Shown: positions 42,030 to 51,593, counted from the first letter of the stretch. The stretch is 64,000 bases of DNA from Synechococcus sp. CBW1004 (GCF_015840715.1 NZ_CP060397.1:2748686-2812685); one strand, 5' to 3'. Notes: a model not told the origin generated them from the letters alone. Program-made: numbers and translations.

Positions 42030-42449
42030 TCAGTCCACGAAGCGCCGGTAGAGCCAGCGCACGAAGCCGCCGACCACGGGCACCGGTTCGAAGGTGGGGC
42101 CGACGAAATCGAAGTAGTCGCGGTGATCCACGATCCTGCCGTCGCTGTTGAAGCGCAGGCGGGTGGTGCCGGGATAGATGAATTCGATCCCCTTGATCTT
42201 CAGCCCCATCTCCCACTCCACGAAGGCGGTGTCGCCGTCGATGGCGATCGCACCGGGCGTCAGATAGGTGTCGTCGCACCGTTGGATCAGCCCCTCCTGG
42301 GCCTTCAGGTAGGCGTCGATGCCCTGGCGCTCCTGGGTGGGGTCCTGGAAGTGCACGTCATCGGCGTAGAGCGCCCGCCACTGCTCCTCGCTGGGGGCCG
42401 GGGCGCCGTAGGGCTTGCTGAACAGGGCGCGCAGGCTGGCGGTGTCCAC
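42030..42449 (-). CDS. SnoaL/NTF2-like protein
   Basis: 139 residues with the NTF2-like cone fold: WRALYADDVHFQDPTQERQG then IDAYLKAQEGL, DTAFVEWEMGLKIKGIEFIY and RLRFNSDGRIVDHRDYFDFV. It could bind a small hydrophobic ligand or act as an isomerase. No catalytic assignment is possible. It is 28 bp downstream of the transporter gene on the same strand. Confidence 0.8.
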   Translation of the reverse strand: MDTASLRALFSKPYGAPAPSEEQWRALYADDVHFQDPTQERQGIDAYLKAQEGLIQRCDDTYLTPGAIAIDGDTAFVEWEMGLKIKGIEFIYPGTTRLRFNSDGRIVDHRDYFDFVGPTFEPVPVVGGFVRWLYRRFVD

Positions 42450-42477
42450 GGCGGGAACCAGGGCAGGGCGGTCCAGG

Positions 42478-44154
42478 CTAGGGAGTGGCCATGGCTCGGC
42501 GCTCCGGCGGCGCCGGCAGAAGCCCCTGCTCCCGCCGCCAGCGGCGGATCACCTGTTCGGGGGTCTGCTTCTCCAGATCCACCGCTGCGTTGAGGCGCTG
42601 CATGGTCCCGGCCGAGAGGCGGCCCGACAGGTTGTCGATCACCGGCACCAGCTCTGGATGGCGCCGCAGGCTGGCGGCGTTGAACACCGGCACGGCGTCG
42701 TAGGGCGGGAAGTAGCGGCGGTCGTCTTCGAGGATCTGCAGGTCCAGGGCCGGGATCAGACCGTTGGTGCTGTCGCCGGCGATCAGATCGACCCGCCCTT
42801 CAGCCAGGGCGCGGTAGGTGAGGCCCAGATCCATGGCGCTGGGCGGTGCGGCCAGCTGCAGGCCGTAGCGGCGGGCCAGGCCCGGCCAGCCATCGGGGCG
42901 GTTGAGGAATTCGTAGCCGAAGGCGGCGCGCCACATGCGGGCGGCCGGCACCGCCTGGCTGAGGCGCTGCAGCCCCAGCCTCTGGCCTTCGGAGCGGCGG
43001 ATCAGCATCGCGAAGGTGTTCTCGAAGCCGAGCGAGGGAAACAGCCGCAGCCCGAAACGCTCGGCGTAGAGCCGGCGGCTGCGCTCCCAGAGCTCCTGGC
43101 GCCCCTGGGGCCGGGCCGCGTCCGGCTGCTTGAGGATCGCCGACCAGGCGGTGCCGGTGTACTCCACGTAGCCGTCGATGCGGCCGCGCCGCACCGCTTC
43201 ATGCACCAGGAAGGTGCTGCCCAGGCTGAACTCGCGCTTCACCGGCAGCGCCGTGCGCGCCTCGATCTCCTGGGCCAGCAGCTCGCCGAGCAGCAGCTGT
43301 TCAGTGAAGCCCTTGGCGCCGATCACCACCGGGGCGCTGGGTCGCAGCGCCAGGAGCCGCGGCCAGCCCAGGTTGATGACCAGTGCGGTTGTCACCATCA
43401 AACCGGCGACCAGCGCCGCGGTTGCCGCCAGACCCCGCCACCCCTGGGGCCACCCCGCACGCAGGGGACCGCGCCGCCAGGGCGCCCGTCGTTGCTCGTG
43501 AGGACGCTCACCGGACGGATGCACTCCCCGCACCAGCCGCAGCTCCAGGGCCCCCAGGGCGGCATCGGCCGCCAGGGCGATCGCCGCCGAGGGCAGGGCA
43601 CCGGCCAGCAGCAGCGTGTTGTTGACGGTGGCGATGCCGCGGAAGATGAACACCCCCAGCCCGCCGGCGCCGATGGCGGCGGCGATCGTGGCTACCCCCA
43701 CTGAGATCACCGTGGCGACGCGCAGGCCTGCCATCAGGCTGGGCAGGGCCAGCGGCAGCGCGATGTGCCGCAGCACCTGGCCGCTGCTCAGGCCCAGGGC
43801 CCGGCCGGCTTCCCTGAGGCCGGCGGGCACCTGCTGCAGGCCGGTGACCAGGCCGCGCAGCAGGGGCAGCAGGGCATAGAGGGTGAGGGCCACCACCGCC
43901 GGGGTGGGGCCGATGCCGCCGAGCAGCGGCACGGTGAGCAGCAGGCCGAAGATCGCCAGGCTGGGAATGGTCTGGACCGCATTGGCCAGTCCGAGCGCCA
44001 GGCGGCTCCAGCGCGGCCGCCCCTGGATGGCCAGGCCCAGGGGCAGGGCGATCAGCAGGGCCAGGGCCACGCTCAGGGCCACCAGCAGCAGGTGTTCGCC
44101 GCTGCGCTGCAGGATTTCGCGGGCGAGGGCGGGTGAGAGGGCTGGAGGCGTCAT
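42478..44154 (-). CDS. Osmoprotectant ABC transporter permease fused to its binding protein
   Basis: 558 residues of the OpuC/ProWX-like type. The N-terminal permease has an EAA-type loop (LREAGRALGLSSGQVLRHIA) and helices such as LLLVALSVALALLIALPLGL and VVALTLYALLPLLRGLVTGL. After a linker near residue 205-245 and one more helix, the C-terminal glycine-betaine/choline-binding domain begins: VVIGAKGFTEQLLLGELLAQ then IEARTALPVKREFSLGSTFL, VEYTGTAWSAIL and NLSGRLSAGTMQRLNAAVDL. It imports compatible solutes for osmotic adaptation. No cognate ATPase lies in the window. Confidence 0.9.
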   Translation of the reverse strand: MTPPALSPALAREILQRSGEHLLLVALSVALALLIALPLGLAIQGRPRWSRLALGLANAVQTIPSLAIFGLLLTVPLLGGIGPTPAVVALTLYALLPLLRGLVTGLQQVPAGLREAGRALGLSSGQVLRHIALPLALPSLMAGLRVATVISVGVATIAAAIGAGGLGVFIFRGIATVNNTLLLAGALPSAAIALAADAALGALELRLVRGVHPSGERPHEQRRAPWRRGPLRAGWPQGWRGLAATAALVAGLMVTTALVINLGWPRLLALRPSAPVVIGAKGFTEQLLLGELLAQEIEARTALPVKREFSLGSTFLVHEAVRRGRIDGYVEYTGTAWSAILKQPDAARPQGRQELWERSRRLYAERFGLRLFPSLGFENTFAMLIRRSEGQRLGLQRLSQAVPAARMWRAAFGYEFLNRPDGWPGLARRYGLQLAAPPSAMDLGLTYRALAEGRVDLIAGDSTNGLIPALDLQILEDDRRYFPPYDAVPVFNAASLRRHPELVPVIDNLSGRLSAGTMQRLNAAVDLEKQTPEQVIRRWRREQGLLPAPPERRAMATP

Positions 44155-44307
44155 CGCTGCACCGTCCTGGTTGCGGTGGCCCGCCCTTGCCGGTCCCCCT
44201 CATGATCGGCCCGCCGGGCCGGAGGCGCATCCCGGAGGCCCTGCCGCGATGGCAGCAAAGCAGGAAGCCACCAGACTGAACGTTCAGCTGGCCTGACGGT
44301 TCCGAGC

Positions 44308-44484
44308 ATGGGCAGGACAGGCCGACCGCGCCGCCGCAGGCGTTCCGTGACGATCCGGCGATCGCAGCGCTGGCCGCTGATCGCCGTGCTCGGCCTGCTG
44401 CTGGTCACCGGCTCGATCCTGCTGGCCAACCAGCGCCATTCCGGCGATCCCCCCCGGGCGCGCCGGGAGCTGCGTAAGTTCTGA
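44308..44484 (+). CDS. Small basic single-pass membrane protein
   Basis: 58 residues: an Arg-rich N-terminus (RPRRRRRSVTIRRSQR), one helix (WPLIAVLGLLLVTGSILLAN) and a charged tail ending ELRKF. The start ATG gives a positive-inside topology. Family not recognised. The following 44485-44789 has no other gene. Confidence 0.45.
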   Translation: MGRTGRPRRRRRSVTIRRSQRWPLIAVLGLLLVTGSILLANQRHSGDPPRARRELRKF

Positions 44485-44789
44485 ACCGACATGGGCCCCG
44501 CGGTTGCTGCGCCCGGCCCACAGCAGCACCCGCTGACTCCGTTTCAGGCGAGGCCAGAGCGCCTGCCAGCAAGGGGCGACGGCTGGGGAGGAGGCGCGAG
44601 CGCAACCCTGGGGCTGTGCAGACAAGCCATAGCGATGTCAGCATGATTCGAGCCCGTTAGGCTCAGCTCAAGCGCCGTGATCCCTGGCCTGGGCCATGGC
44701 AGTTGCTGATCCGGATCTGATGTGTCATCTGCAGGCTCCCCTCGCGCCTTGGCGCCACGCCGCAGGCTGATGGCAACCAGGATCAGACC

Positions 44790-47700
44790 ATGGGTGGCGA
44801 TGGGATGAGCGCCAACTTCCGCCACCTGCGCCCCTATGACGCCCAGCTGTTCCGGCTGGGGGCGCTGGCGGAGCGCTATTTCCCGGACGATCCGAACACG
44901 GCTCTGCTCAAGCTGCGGCAGCTGGGTGAGTTGCTGGCGCAGCAGACGGCCAGCCGCTTCGGGATGGAGCTGCGGGTCGAGGAGACCCAGCAGCAGCTGG
45001 TGCAGCGCCTGACGTTCGAGGGCGTGCTCGACCGGGAGGTGGCGGACCTGTTCCACGAGGTGCGCCGCCGGGGCAACAAGGCCAACCACGAGCTCCAGGG
45101 CGACCACGCCTCAGCGCTGAAGACCCTGCGCTTCGCCTGGCAGCTGGGGGTGTGGTTCCACCGCACCTTCTCCGATCCGGACTTCCGCAGCGGACCGTTT
45201 CAACCGCCGCAGCCGCCTGACGATGGCGATCAGGCGCTGCAGGCGGAGCTGGCCGAGCTGCGCCAGGCGCTGACGGCTTATCAGGCCTCGGAAGGTCTGG
45301 CCAGTGAGCAGCTGGCCCAGACGGAAGCCCAGCTGCGCCAGGCGTTGCAGGAGCAGCAGGAGTGGGAGCAGCTCGCTGCGGCGGTGGAAGCCGACAAGGC
45401 GGCCTTGGCGGCCCGGTTGGCGGCGCTGCAGGCCGCCGCAAGCCGCGAGGATCCGGCCGTGTTGACGGCCCGGCGGCAGGCCTCGCGGCGTGCGGCCGAA
45501 CGACTCGAGTTGAGCGAAGCCGAAACAAGGGATCTGATCGATACCCAGCTGCGCCAGGCCGGCTGGGAAGCCGACAGCCAACGGCTGCGCTACAGCCAGG
45601 GCGCCCGGCCCGAGAAGCACCGCAACCTGGCGATCGCCGAATGGCCCACCCGCAGCGGCCCGGCCGACTACGTGCTGTTCGCCGGGCTGACGCCCCTGGC
45701 GGCGGTGGAAGCGAAGCGCGCCAACCGCGATGTGGCCGGCGTGCTGCCCCAGGCCCAGCGCTACTGCCGCGATCTGGCGGCCGGCGAGGAGCTGGCGCTG
45801 CAGCCCGGGGGCTGGGGGGAGGAGGGGGAGTTCCGCCTGCCCTTCGCCTTCGCCACCAACGGCCGCCCCTTCCTGCGCCAGCTGCAGACCTGCAGTGGCA
45901 TCTGGTTCCGCGATCTGCGCCGCAGCACCAACCTGCCGGTTCCCCTGGAGGGCTGGTATTCGCCGGAAGGGCTGCGCCAGCTGGCCCGGCAGGACATCCA
46001 CAGCGCCGAGGAGAAGCTGCGCCGCGAGGCGTTCAGCTTCGGGTTTCAGTTGCGGCCCTATCAACGCCGGGCGATCGAAGCGGTGGAGGCGGCGATCGCG
46101 GCGCAGCAGCGGGAGATCCTGCTGGCCTGCGCCACCGGCACCGGCAAAACCAGGACCGCCGTGGCCCTGATCTACCGGGCACTCAAGACCGGCCGCTTCC
46201 GGCGGGTGCTGTTCCTGGTGGATCGGGAGGAGCTCGGCATCCAGGCCGGCGATGCCTTCAAGGAGACGAAGGTGGAGAGCACCCAGCGTTTCGCTGAGAT
46301 CTTCGGCATCAAGCAGCTGGGCGAGCGGATGCTGGAGAGCGACACGCGCGTGCACATCGCCACCGTGCAGGCGATGGCGCAGCGGCTGTTGCTGGGGGAT
46401 GAGGAGGGACGCCCCACGGTGGACAGCTACGACCTGATCGTGGTGGATGAATGCCACCGCGGCTATCTGCTGGATCGGGAGCTGAGCGATCGCGAGCTGC
46501 GCTTCCGCGATTTCAACGACTACGTGTCGAAGTACCGGCGGGTGCTGGAGATGTTTGATGCCGTGAAGGTGGCGCTCACCGCCACCCCGGCGCTGCACAC
46601 GGTGCAGATCTTCGGCCATCCGGTGTTTGTGTACAGCTACCGCGAGGCGGTGGTGGATGGCTACCTGGTGGATCATGAACCACCGATTCGCATCCGCACG
46701 AAGCTGAGCAGCGAAGGGATCGTCTGGCAGGCCGGCGAGGAGGTGGCCACGATCGATCCCCGCAGCGGCCAGCTCGATCTGTTCACCACCCCGGATGCGC
46801 TGCATTTCGAGGTGGAGGCCTTCAACCGCCAGGTGATCACCGAAGCCTTCAACCGGGTGGTGTGTGAGTTTCTGGCCGATGAACTCGATCCATTTTCGCC
46901 CTTCAAAACCCTGATCTTCTGCGTCAGCGACAAGCACGCCGATCTGGTGGTGCTGCTGCTCAAGGAGGCGTTTGCGAAGCGCTATGGCAGCGTGCCGGAT
47001 GAGGCGGTGGCGAAGATCACCGGCAGCAGCGACAAGCCGGCGCAGCTGATCCGGCGCTTCAAGAATGAAAGCTTCCCCAATGTGGCCGTCACCGTGGATC
47101 TGCTCACCACGGGCGTGGATGTGCCGGCGATCGGCAACATCGTGTTTCTGCGGCGCGTGAACAGCCGCATCCTTTACGACCAGATGATCGGCCGCGCCAC
47201 CCGCCTGTGCGAGGCGATCGGCAAGGACAGCTTCCGCATCTTCGACGCGGTGGGCCTGTACGAGGCGCTGCAGGACTTCACCGACATGAAGCCGGTGGTG
47301 GTGAACCCCAAGATCCCCTTCTCCCAGCTGCTGGAGGAGCTGCAGAGCACCGAGGGGGAGGAGTGGCAGCTGGTGCGCGAGCAGCTGATCGCCAAGCTGC
47401 GGCGCAAGCAGCGGCATCTCAGCGAAACCGCCGAGGCCCGTTTCCGCTTGCTGAGCGGCGAGGAACCCGAGGCCTTCATCAGCCGCCTGCAGGGGCTGCC
47501 GGAGGGGGAGGCCAGAGGCTGGCTGGCGAGCATCGAGGGGCTGGGTGAGCTGCTCGATGCCCAGTGGGAGGTGCGCGCCGATCCGCAGTTCCTCTCCGAA
47601 CACGACGACGAACTGCGCGCCATCGAACGGGGTTACGGCGAGGCGAAGCGTCCGGAGGACTACCTGCAGGGCTTCAGCGCCTTCGTGCGCGACCCGGGCA

Positions 47701-48158
47701 ACCACCTGCCCGCCCTCACCACGGTGCTGACGAAACCCTGGGAGCTGAGCCGCAGGGATCTGCGCGAGCTGAAGCTGGCGCTGGATCAGCGGGGCTACAG
47801 CGAAACCACGTTGGCCACCGCCTGGCGTGAAACCACCAACCAGGAGATGGCCGCCTCGATCATGGGCTGGATCCGTCAGGCGGCCCTGGGCGATCCGCTG
47901 ATGCCCTACGAGCAGCGGGTGGAGCGGGCCCTGCAGCGGATCCTGGCCTCGCGCAGCTGGAGCAAGCCGCAGCGCGACTGGCTGCAGCGCATCGCCAACC
48001 AAACGAAGGCGATCACGATCGTGGATCGCGAAGCGCTGGACGACGACGCCCTGCTGTTCCGGCGCGAGGGGGGCGGTTGGCCGCGGCTGAACCGGGTGTT
48101 CGGCGGCGAGCTGGAGGGGGTGCTGCAGGAGTTTCAGCGCCAGGTGTGGGCGGCGTGA
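44790..48158 (+). CDS. hsdR: Type I restriction endonuclease subunit R
   Basis: 1122 residues (or from MSANFRHLRPYDAQLFRLGA five codons later). HsdR cleaves and translocates DNA in the HsdR2M2S complex. Order: DUF4145-like N-terminus (ALAERYFPDDPNTALLKLRQ), a coiled coil at about residues 150-215, the restriction nuclease core around residues 290-315 (GPADYVLFAGLTPLAAVEAK with D and ExK), Walker A ACATGTGKTRTAVAL near 445, DECH near 552, helicase motif VALTATPALHT, and FRIFDAVGLYEAL with an EcoEI-type C-terminus. Full length with no stops. The methylase gene follows 1.9 kb downstream, separated by toxin-antitoxin genes. Restriction would depend on hsdS, which is disrupted. Confidence 0.95.
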   Translation: MGGDGMSANFRHLRPYDAQLFRLGALAERYFPDDPNTALLKLRQLGELLAQQTASRFGMELRVEETQQQLVQRLTFEGVLDREVADLFHEVRRRGNKANHELQGDHASALKTLRFAWQLGVWFHRTFSDPDFRSGPFQPPQPPDDGDQALQAELAELRQALTAYQASEGLASEQLAQTEAQLRQALQEQQEWEQLAAAVEADKAALAARLAALQAAASREDPAVLTARRQASRRAAERLELSEAETRDLIDTQLRQAGWEADSQRLRYSQGARPEKHRNLAIAEWPTRSGPADYVLFAGLTPLAAVEAKRANRDVAGVLPQAQRYCRDLAAGEELALQPGGWGEEGEFRLPFAFATNGRPFLRQLQTCSGIWFRDLRRSTNLPVPLEGWYSPEGLRQLARQDIHSAEEKLRREAFSFGFQLRPYQRRAIEAVEAAIAAQQREILLACATGTGKTRTAVALIYRALKTGRFRRVLFLVDREELGIQAGDAFKETKVESTQRFAEIFGIKQLGERMLESDTRVHIATVQAMAQRLLLGDEEGRPTVDSYDLIVVDECHRGYLLDRELSDRELRFRDFNDYVSKYRRVLEMFDAVKVALTATPALHTVQIFGHPVFVYSYREAVVDGYLVDHEPPIRIRTKLSSEGIVWQAGEEVATIDPRSGQLDLFTTPDALHFEVEAFNRQVITEAFNRVVCEFLADELDPFSPFKTLIFCVSDKHADLVVLLLKEAFAKRYGSVPDEAVAKITGSSDKPAQLIRRFKNESFPNVAVTVDLLTTGVDVPAIGNIVFLRRVNSRILYDQMIGRATRLCEAIGKDSFRIFDAVGLYEALQDFTDMKPVVVNPKIPFSQLLEELQSTEGEEWQLVREQLIAKLRRKQRHLSETAEARFRLLSGEEPEAFISRLQGLPEGEARGWLASIEGLGELLDAQWEVRADPQFLSEHDDELRAIERGYGEAKRPEDYLQGFSAFVRDPGNHLPALTTVLTKPWELSRRDLRELKLALDQRGYSETTLATAWRETTNQEMAASIMGWIRQAALGDPLMPYEQRVERALQRILASRSWSKPQRDWLQRIANQTKAITIVDREALDDDALLFRREGGGWPRLNRVFGGELEGVLQEFQRQVWAA

Positions 48159-48230
48159 GGCCCATCAGGGCAGCACCCGCTCCGCCAGCTGCCGCAGCCA
48201 GCTCAACGGTCCGGGTGGATCCGAGGCCCT

Positions 48231-48340
48231 GCGCCGCAAGAGGGCCGCCTACGTCGCCAATGGCGCCCAGCTGGGCTGGCTGCTGTTTCCCGAGCAGCGG
48301 GCGGTGGAGATCTGGCAGGCCAATGACGAGGGCGGCGAAC
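48231..48340 (+). pseudogene. Uma2-type nuclease C-terminal remnant
   Basis: One frame reads RRKRAAYVANGAQLGWLLFP then EQRAVEIWQANDEG. That is the beta-strand pair near the end of Uma2-family (DUF820) nucleases, which are very abundant in cyanobacteria. No N-terminal half is present. Confidence 0.6.
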
Positions 48341-48532
48341 CAGGAGAGCCGCATCAACGCGATCGTGAAGGGGCGGCGCGCGATCACCGCCGACACCGAT
48401 CTGCGCCTCTGCCGTTTCTTTGGCTTCAGCGAGGGGTTCTGGCTGCGGATGCAGACCAGCCACGACCTGAAGCTGGCGAAGCAGGCCCTGGCAAACGTGC
48501 TCCCAGCGATCGAGCCGCTCCAGTCCACCTGA
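48323..48532 (+). pseudogene. HigA-type antitoxin remnant
   Basis: 69 codons reading SRINAIVKGRRAITADTDLR then LCRFFGFSEGFWLRMQTSHD and LKLAKQALANVLP. It matches the second half of the XRE/HigA antitoxin fold, but the first helices (about 35 residues) and the higB partner are missing. It overlaps the Uma2 remnant in another frame. Confidence 0.6.
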
Positions 48533-48554
48533 TCTAGACTGGGTATCGACCGCG

Positions 48555-48830
48555 ATGGTGCCGAAGGCCATGCGCGCCAAGCTGTTTCGCAACGGCCGCA
48601 GCCAGGCGGTGCGCCTGCCGGCCGAATTCCGTTTTGAGGGAACGGAGGTGGAGGTGTATCGCGATCCCGAGAGCGGCGCGGTGGTGCTCACGCCGGTGCG
48701 GCCGTCGGCCAGCGATTTGCTGCAGCTGAGGGATGCGTTGCTGCAGGAGCCTGGCTTCCGAGAGGAGCTGGATGCCTTCTTCGAGGGATTGCACGACACC
48801 AGTCCTGTCGAACCGGTGGACTTTCCCTGA
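48555..48830 (+). CDS. vapB: VapB-type antitoxin (AbrB/MazE fold)
   Basis: 91 residues (or 86 from the Met at 48570). The swapped-hairpin DNA-binding fold is clear: AKLFRNGRSQAVRLPAEFRF then EGTEVEVYRDPESGAVVLTP. The C-terminal tail (RDALLQEPGFREELDAFFEG) would bind the toxin. The stop overlaps the vapC start (ATGA), indicating an operon and co-translation. Confidence 0.88.
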   Translation: MVPKAMRAKLFRNGRSQAVRLPAEFRFEGTEVEVYRDPESGAVVLTPVRPSASDLLQLRDALLQEPGFREELDAFFEGLHDTSPVEPVDFP

Positions 48831-49228
48831 TGTCTGCGGCAGAGGGGAGGCTGATGCTCGATGCCAACGCCGTGAGCGCCTTTCTCAACCGGCTCTCGCC
48901 ACGCCTGGATGGCTGGGTGCGTGAACAGCGCTGTTGTCTGTCGGCGATTGTGGTGGCCGAGATCCGCTACGGGCTGGAGAAGCGGCCGGCGGCTACTCGG
49001 TTGCGCGCGCTGGCGGAGGCCACTCTTGAAACCCTGGAGATCCTGCCCTGGACGGACGACTGCGCCAGAATCTACGGGCGGCTGCGCGCCGATCTCGAAC
49101 GGGAGGGCAAGCCATTTGCGGTGATGGATCTGCTGATCGCCAGCCATGCCCTGAGCGAAGGCTGCACCCTGGTGACCGCGGATCGGGCCTTCGCCAACGT
49201 GCCCGAGCTGCAGCTGGAGGCCTGGTGA
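48830..49228 (+). CDS. vapC: VapC-type PIN-domain RNase toxin
   Basis: 132 residues. PIN acidic residues are in RLMLDANAVSAFLNRL (Asp), LSAIVVAEIRYGLEKRPAAT (Glu), FAVMDLLIASHALSEGCTLV (Asp) and TADRAFANVPELQLEAW (Asp). VapC toxins cleave tRNA or rRNA. Paired with the upstream vapB. Its stop overlaps the next short frame. Confidence 0.9.
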   Translation: MSAAEGRLMLDANAVSAFLNRLSPRLDGWVREQRCCLSAIVVAEIRYGLEKRPAATRLRALAEATLETLEILPWTDDCARIYGRLRADLEREGKPFAVMDLLIASHALSEGCTLVTADRAFANVPELQLEAW

Positions 49229-49386
49229 TGGCGGGAAGCATGACGAGCAACAGCCCCACCGGCGACCGGCTCATGCAAGAGATCGTTTTCAAGCTGTGGA
49301 ACTTCTGCAATGTCCTCAAGGACGACGGGGTGACCGATCGATCACTCAATGCGCCTGAGCGATGTGACAGGCGGTGGCACTTGTGA
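49228..49386 (+). pseudogene. hsdM 5'-end fragment
   Basis: 52 residues. GDRLMQEIVFKLWNFCNVLK then DDGVT corresponds to the HsdM N-terminus downstream (HDRLTHDIVAKLWNLCNVLK then DDGVTYHQYV). Similarity stops at GGGGTGACC, after which the frame is unrelated and ends. It marks an earlier hsdM gene, now truncated, with hicBA between it and the intact copy. Confidence 0.7.
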
Positions 49387-49463
49387 AGGGAGAAGACCAT
49401 CACCCTCCGATGTCGTTCCCACTCCAATCGACCAGCCCACCTGCGGTGTCTACGATCCAACCC

Positions 49464-49694
49464 ATGAAGGCCGGCCAGCTCATGCGCACGTACTCGGCTG
49501 TGATCGAACGCTGCAGCGAGACCGGTCTGCTTGTGGGTCATGTGCCTGGCTTCCCCGGTGCTCACAGCCAGGGGGCGACGCTCGATGAGCTGCAGGCCAA
49601 CCTCCAGGAGGTGATCGCCATGCTGCTGGAGGACGGCGAGCCGAACCTGGAGAGCGACTTCGTCGGCCTGCAGCAGATTGTGGTTCCGGCCTGA
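49464..49694 (+). CDS. hicB: HicB-type antitoxin
   Basis: 76 residues from MKAGQLMRTYSAVIERCSET. The HicB fold is clear: GLLVGHVPGFPGAHSQGATL then DELQANLQEVIAMLLEDGE. Lacks a C-terminal DNA-binding domain, unlike the hicB at 30918. Order is hicB then hicA. Confidence 0.85.
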   Translation: MKAGQLMRTYSAVIERCSETGLLVGHVPGFPGAHSQGATLDELQANLQEVIAMLLEDGEPNLESDFVGLQQIVVPA

Positions 49695-49696
49695 GC

Positions 49697-49921
49697 GTGG
49701 GCTCCACACCGGTTCTCAAGCCCTCGGAGGTGGTCGACATCCTGCGGACACTGGGTTTCGAGCTTGTCCGTCAACGCGGATCGCATCTGCAGTTCCGCGA
49801 TGCCCGTGGGCGCGGCACCACTGTTCCAGCCCATCAGGGTCGCGACATCGCCCCACCGCTGCTTCGTCAGATCGCCAAGGACATCGGCATGACCGTGGAG
49901 GAGTTCCTCCGCCACCGTTGA
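49697..49921 (+). CDS. hicA: HicA-type toxin
   Basis: 74 residues from a GTG two bases after the hicB stop. HicA motifs: SEVVDILRTLGFELVRQRGS then HLQFRDARGRGTTVPAHQGR and IAKDIGMTVEEFL. The catalytic His is in RGSHLQF. Complete. Confidence 0.9.
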   Translation: MGSTPVLKPSEVVDILRTLGFELVRQRGSHLQFRDARGRGTTVPAHQGRDIAPPLLRQIAKDIGMTVEEFLRHR

Positions 49922-50072
49922 ACCAGGCTGTTCAGAATGGGGCCATGCCTGCCGATCCGCCCCTGGACAGCCCTCGTTCCAAGCGGCTTCCATCCGCCCG
50001 TGCGCCCCGGTGCTTGCCGCGGCGCAATGCCATCGAACCCTTGCAGCAGCGCTGCGCGGAGGCGACCCCGTG

Positions 50073-51593
50073 ATGACCCGCACCAGCCTCCACAGCGGCA
50101 CCCACGACAGGCTGACCCACGACATCGTCGCCAAGCTCTGGAACCTTTGCAATGTGCTGAAGGATGACGGGGTGACCTATCACCAGTACGTGACGGAGCT
50201 CACCTATCTGCTGTTCCTGAAGATGGCCAAGGAGACGGGCCAGGAGCAGGGGATTCCCGAGGAGTGGCGCTGGGACGAGCTGGAGAAACGCGATGGCACC
50301 CAGCAGCTGAATCAGTACAAGCTGCTGCTGCTGGAGCTGGGCAGCAGCGAAAGCGGCAGCTCACCGCTGGTGCAGGAGATCTACGCCAATGCCAGCTCGT
50401 TCATCAAGAAGCCGGTGACGCTCAACAGGCTGGTGAGCGAGATCGAGAAGCTGGATTGGTACAGCGCCCGCGAGGAGGGATTGGGGGATCTGTATGAGGG
50501 CCTGCTGCAGAAGAACGCCGAGGAAAAGAAATCGGGTGCCGGCCAGTATTTCACCCCACGGCCACTGATCGACTCGATGGTGGCGGTGATGCAACCAACC
50601 CTGGAGGATGTGATCCAGGATCCGGCGGGGGGAACCGGTGGCTTCCCGATCGCGGCGCTGCACTGGATCCGCGACCACTACGACATCAGCCAGCTGGATG
50701 AGAAGCAGCAGAAAAATTTCTACGAGGGCACGTTTTATGGCATGGAGCACGTGCAGGACACGCATCGGCTGGCGCTGATGAACCTGATGCTGCATGGCCT
50801 GGATTCGCGGCCGGGGCAATGCGGCATCTGGTATGGCGACACCCTCAGCAGCGATGGGCTGCTGCTGCCGCCGGCCTCCTTGATTCTCACCAATCCCCCC
50901 TTCGGCACCAAGAAGGGCGGCGGCCTGCCGAGCCGCGATGATTTCACCTTTCCCACCAGCAACAAGCAGTTCTGCTTCCTGCAGCACATCATCCGGGCCT
51001 TGAAACCGGGTGGGAGAGCGGCGGTGGTGCTGCCCGACAACGTGCTGTTCGAAGGCAACGTGGGCAAGCAGATCCGGGCCGACCTGATGGACAAGTGCAA
51101 CCTGCACACGATCCTGCGGCTGCCCACCGGCATCTTCTACGCCCAGGGCGTGAAGACCAATGTGCTGTTCTTCACGCGGGGCCCTGTTCATCACGATCAG
51201 GCGGAGAGGGGCAACACGGATCGAGGTCAAACACAACAAGTCTGGGTGTATGACCTGCGGGCCAACATGCCGGCCTTCGGCAAGCGCACGCCGCTCACCC
51301 GCGAGCACTTTGCGGCGTTCGAGGAGGCCTATGGGCCGGATCCGCTGGGCCTGGCGCCGCGGACAGCCACCGGACCCGAAGGCCGCTGGCAGTGCTTCAG
51401 CCGCGAGGAGATCGCATCGCGCGGCGACAGCCTCGATCTGGCCTGGCTGAAGGACGACTCCGCCGAAGACGCCTCCGAATTGCCGGAACCATCCGAACTG
51501 GCCCGCGACGCCATGGGCGAACTGGAAGGCGCCCTCGATGATCTGCGGGCGATCCTGGCGGAACTGGGGGAAGAGCTGGAGGAGTTGGTGTGA
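50073..51593 (+). CDS. hsdM: Type I restriction-modification DNA methyltransferase subunit M
   Basis: 506 residues from MTRTSLHSGTHDRLTHDIVA. N6-adenine methylase: HsdM N-terminal helical domain (KLWNLCNVLKDDGVTYHQYV), QYFTPRPLIDSMVAVMQ near residue 157, motif I DPAGGTGGFPIAALHW near 183, and motif IV ILTNPPFGTKKGGG near 272. The start follows a GTGATG; an upstream extension is not family-like. The TGA overlaps the GTG start of hsdS (GTGA), a normal hsdM-hsdS coupling. Confidence 0.95.
   Translation: MTRTSLHSGTHDRLTHDIVAKLWNLCNVLKDDGVTYHQYVTELTYLLFLKMAKETGQEQGIPEEWRWDELEKRDGTQQLNQYKLLLLELGSSESGSSPLVQEIYANASSFIKKPVTLNRLVSEIEKLDWYSAREEGLGDLYEGLLQKNAEEKKSGAGQYFTPRPLIDSMVAVMQPTLEDVIQDPAGGTGGFPIAALHWIRDHYDISQLDEKQQKNFYEGTFYGMEHVQDTHRLALMNLMLHGLDSRPGQCGIWYGDTLSSDGLLLPPASLILTNPPFGTKKGGGLPSRDDFTFPTSNKQFCFLQHIIRALKPGGRAAVVLPDNVLFEGNVGKQIRADLMDKCNLHTILRLPTGIFYAQGVKTNVLFFTRGPVHHDQAERGNTDRGQTQQVWVYDLRANMPAFGKRTPLTREHFAAFEEAYGPDPLGLAPRTATGPEGRWQCFSREEIASRGDSLDLAWLKDDSAEDASELPEPSELARDAMGELEGALDDLRAILAELGEELEELV

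Noticed and set aside
45111-48002. A 963-codon minus-strand open frame inside hsdR
   Set aside because: It is fully antisense to a well-supported HsdR with all motifs. High GC gives long shadow frames. The translation is His/Gln/Leu-rich without any family.
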